Shown here: positions 62,724 to 64,000 of the stretch, piece after piece
Numbering within the stretch: position 1 is the first letter of the stretch
How the letters are laid out: each line of letters opens with the position of its first letter
Assembly: GCA_022788205.1 (NCBI GenBank)
Contig: JALEVQ010000075.1
Span: 1-64,000 of the forward strand
Reading direction: 5' to 3'
DNA length: 64,000 nucleotides
Source: Robinsoniella sp.
GTDB taxonomy: Bacteria > Bacillota > Clostridia > Lachnospirales > Lachnospiraceae
The notes under the pieces: generated by a model
Seen by the model: the letters and a program-made list of their open reading frames with translations, nothing else
Database searches by the model: none
Told to the model about the DNA's origin: nothing
Position numbers and translations under genes: made by a program

Positions 62724-64000
62724 ATGAGAACAAGCAAGAAAATTTCTACATTTGTGCTTAGTACAAGCGTTTTAATGGCAATCGGCGGTATGTCCGTCTC
62801 TGCTGAGGAGGCAGATACTTATGCATGCCAGCTGTATGCTACCGTAACTGATGCAGGACAGGTAGTAGATCAGATGGTCATCGATTTTGGTGACGCTCAG
62901 AAAGTTACTGGCGTCGACACAGATACCTTCACTGTACACGCAGTGGCATCCACAGCAGCATTCCGCGAGGGTACCGATGTAGAAAGCCCAAGTGACTACG
63001 AAATCGACAGAACAATCGTAAAAGTAGAAACAGACGGTCAGAAAGTCATCGTTTATTTCGATCAGTCTCAAGGTGGAACTCTTTGCTATACTTCTGCAGC
63101 AAGAAACTATCCCGCTGATCTGACTTACACCATCACGCAGAACAAACCTGTGACACTGACAGCAGCAGACGGCACCGTTCTCAACGAGGAATATACCGCT
63201 GAATATACCTGCGATAATACCGTCATCGACGACGAAACTGCTAAATTTGAATCTGTTATCGTAGAAAACGGTATCAACTATCAGTTCTATGATGCGGGAG
63301 AAGGAACTGACAAACTGGTTGTATGGTTCCACGGAAATGGCGAAGGCGACCTTCTTGGATCCAACAACAACGTAGCACAGATGCTTGCCAACAGAGGAAC
63401 TGTGGCATGGGCTTCTGATGAATTCCAGGAGATTCTGGGCGGCGCATATGTAATGTCCTTCCAGGCACCAGATACCTGGTATTACGCACAGAACGATGGT
63501 CTTCTTGAGCTTGCAGCAGACGAAATCAACGATGTTGTAGAGAAATACAACATTGATCCAGAAAAGATTCTGGTATCTGGATGTTCCGCAGGCGGTTACA
63601 TGACCACCAGAATGATCATCACTTACCCAGATCTGTTCGCAGCAGCTATGATTAACTGCCCTGCATACAGTGTTGCTGACGACCGCGGCGGCGAAACTCC
63701 TACCGATGAAGAGCTTGCTTCTATCAAAGATTCTGATACCGCTATCTGGCTGGTACAGGGCGCAACAGACGGTGTAGTTGACACAGAAGAATGCTCCAAA
63801 CGTCTCTTTAATATCCTCACAGAGGGTCAGGATGTAACAGAGACAAGAATCGAGCAGGAATTCGAGCAGAACTCTGATATCACTACTTATGAAACTGCAG
63901 ACGGAAAATACAAACTGTCTCTGTACGACACCACAGAAGAAGGCAAATTGAGATTTGCTGAAGATTACAATCAGGATGGCGAACTGACAGAAGTACAGTA
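62724..64000 (+). CDS. Secreted esterase with N-terminal Ig-like domain (partial, cut at right edge)
   Basis: 425 codons are present and still open at base 64000. The signal peptide is MRTSKKISTFVLSTSVLMAI, with cleavage after SVSA near residue 27. An Ig-like beta domain (about 33-170) is like that of EstA-type esterases. The alpha/beta hydrolase has oxyanion region WFHGNGEGD, nucleophile Ser288 in VSGCSAGGYM and Asp349 in QGATDGVVD. The catalytic His should lie beyond the window. EDYNQDGELT near the end looks like a calcium or Dockerin-like loop. AAAAGGAGG precedes the ATG. It is a third secreted esterase, but without its own sensor genes here. Confidence 0.87.
   Translation, partial: MRTSKKISTFVLSTSVLMAIGGMSVSAEEADTYACQLYATVTDAGQVVDQMVIDFGDAQKVTGVDTDTFTVHAVASTAAFREGTDVESPSDYEIDRTIVKVETDGQKVIVYFDQSQGGTLCYTSAARNYPADLTYTITQNKPVTLTAADGTVLNEEYTAEYTCDNTVIDDETAKFESVIVENGINYQFYDAGEGTDKLVVWFHGNGEGDLLGSNNNVAQMLANRGTVAWASDEFQEILGGAYVMSFQAPDTWYYAQNDGLLELAADEINDVVEKYNIDPEKILVSGCSAGGYMTTRMIITYPDLFAAAMINCPAYSVADDRGGETPTDEELASIKDSDTAIWLVQGATDGVVDTEECSKRLFNILTEGQDVTETRIEQEFEQNSDITTYETADGKYKLSLYDTTEEGKLRFAEDYNQDGELTEVQ

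Noticed and set aside
62772..63332. Minus-strand frame of 186 codons
   Set aside because: It is antisense to the third esterase, whose signal peptide, GCSAG motif and ribosome binding site are convincing.
1..64000. CRISPR arrays, tRNA or rRNA genes, insertion sequences, prophage
   Set aside because: No regularly spaced repeats, cloverleaf-like sequences, rRNA segments or transposase/integrase motifs were seen on either strand.

Overview
The window is low-to-moderate GC DNA from a strict anaerobe of the Clostridia, most likely a gut-type Lachnospiraceae. The evidence is the gene order of the S10-spc-alpha ribosomal cluster, an L17 with an internal insertion, a zinc-type S14, YesM/YesN-style two-component genes, hydroxylamine reductase, an electron-bifurcating lactate dehydrogenase set and a two-gene SufC/SufB system. 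No rRNA, tRNA, CRISPR array, IS element or phage gene was seen.

Layout. 1-1049: the tail of one gene and an AraC regulator. 1172-2086: a PflX-like radical SAM protein. 2239-19450 (minus strand): about 30 genes from rpsJ to rplQ, with secY, adk, map, a KOW protein, infA and rpoA in their usual places. Clear promoters lie before rpsJ, rpmJ and adk, and several long structured leaders are present. 19800-19919: an unannotated 39-residue membrane peptide with its own promoter. 20580-32718: two convergent, paralogous sensory clusters. Each has a membrane-anchored sugar-binding-type protein, a YesM histidine kinase, a YesN response regulator and a large secreted esterase, and neither has a transporter. 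32920-36771: proline symporter, M18 aminopeptidase and proC. 37080-44108: acetyltransferases, an rRNA-type methyltransferase bracketed by inverted copies of a small repeat, a TcdA-type enzyme, SufB/SufC and a ZIP transporter. 44325-52230: a shortened YesN-like receiver protein, a group-2 sigma factor, a heme/FMN membrane protein paired with a Tp47-like secreted protein, an OpgB-like phosphoglycerol transferase, a stand-alone receiver and an Rrf2 regulator. 52437-57458: hcp with a divergent Crp/Fnr regulator, then metY and cysK. 57704-62340: lctB-lctC-lctD-type genes plus a YkvI-like membrane protein. 62724-64000: a third secreted esterase, cut by the window edge.

How the parts work together. 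The organism appears to sense extracellular ligands through the SBP-YesM-YesN sets and to secrete esterases. It recycles peptides and proline, makes cysteine and homocysteine by sulfhydrylation, assembles Fe-S clusters with a minimal SUF pair, detoxifies nitrogen oxides through Hcp, and can probably oxidise lactate by flavin-based bifurcation. The most unusual items are the duplicated esterase/three-component clusters, the tandem hydrolase whose first half has lost its nucleophile, the Tp47-like/FMN protein pair, two families of short intergenic repeats, and an adk ribosome-binding site separated from its start codon by a hairpin.
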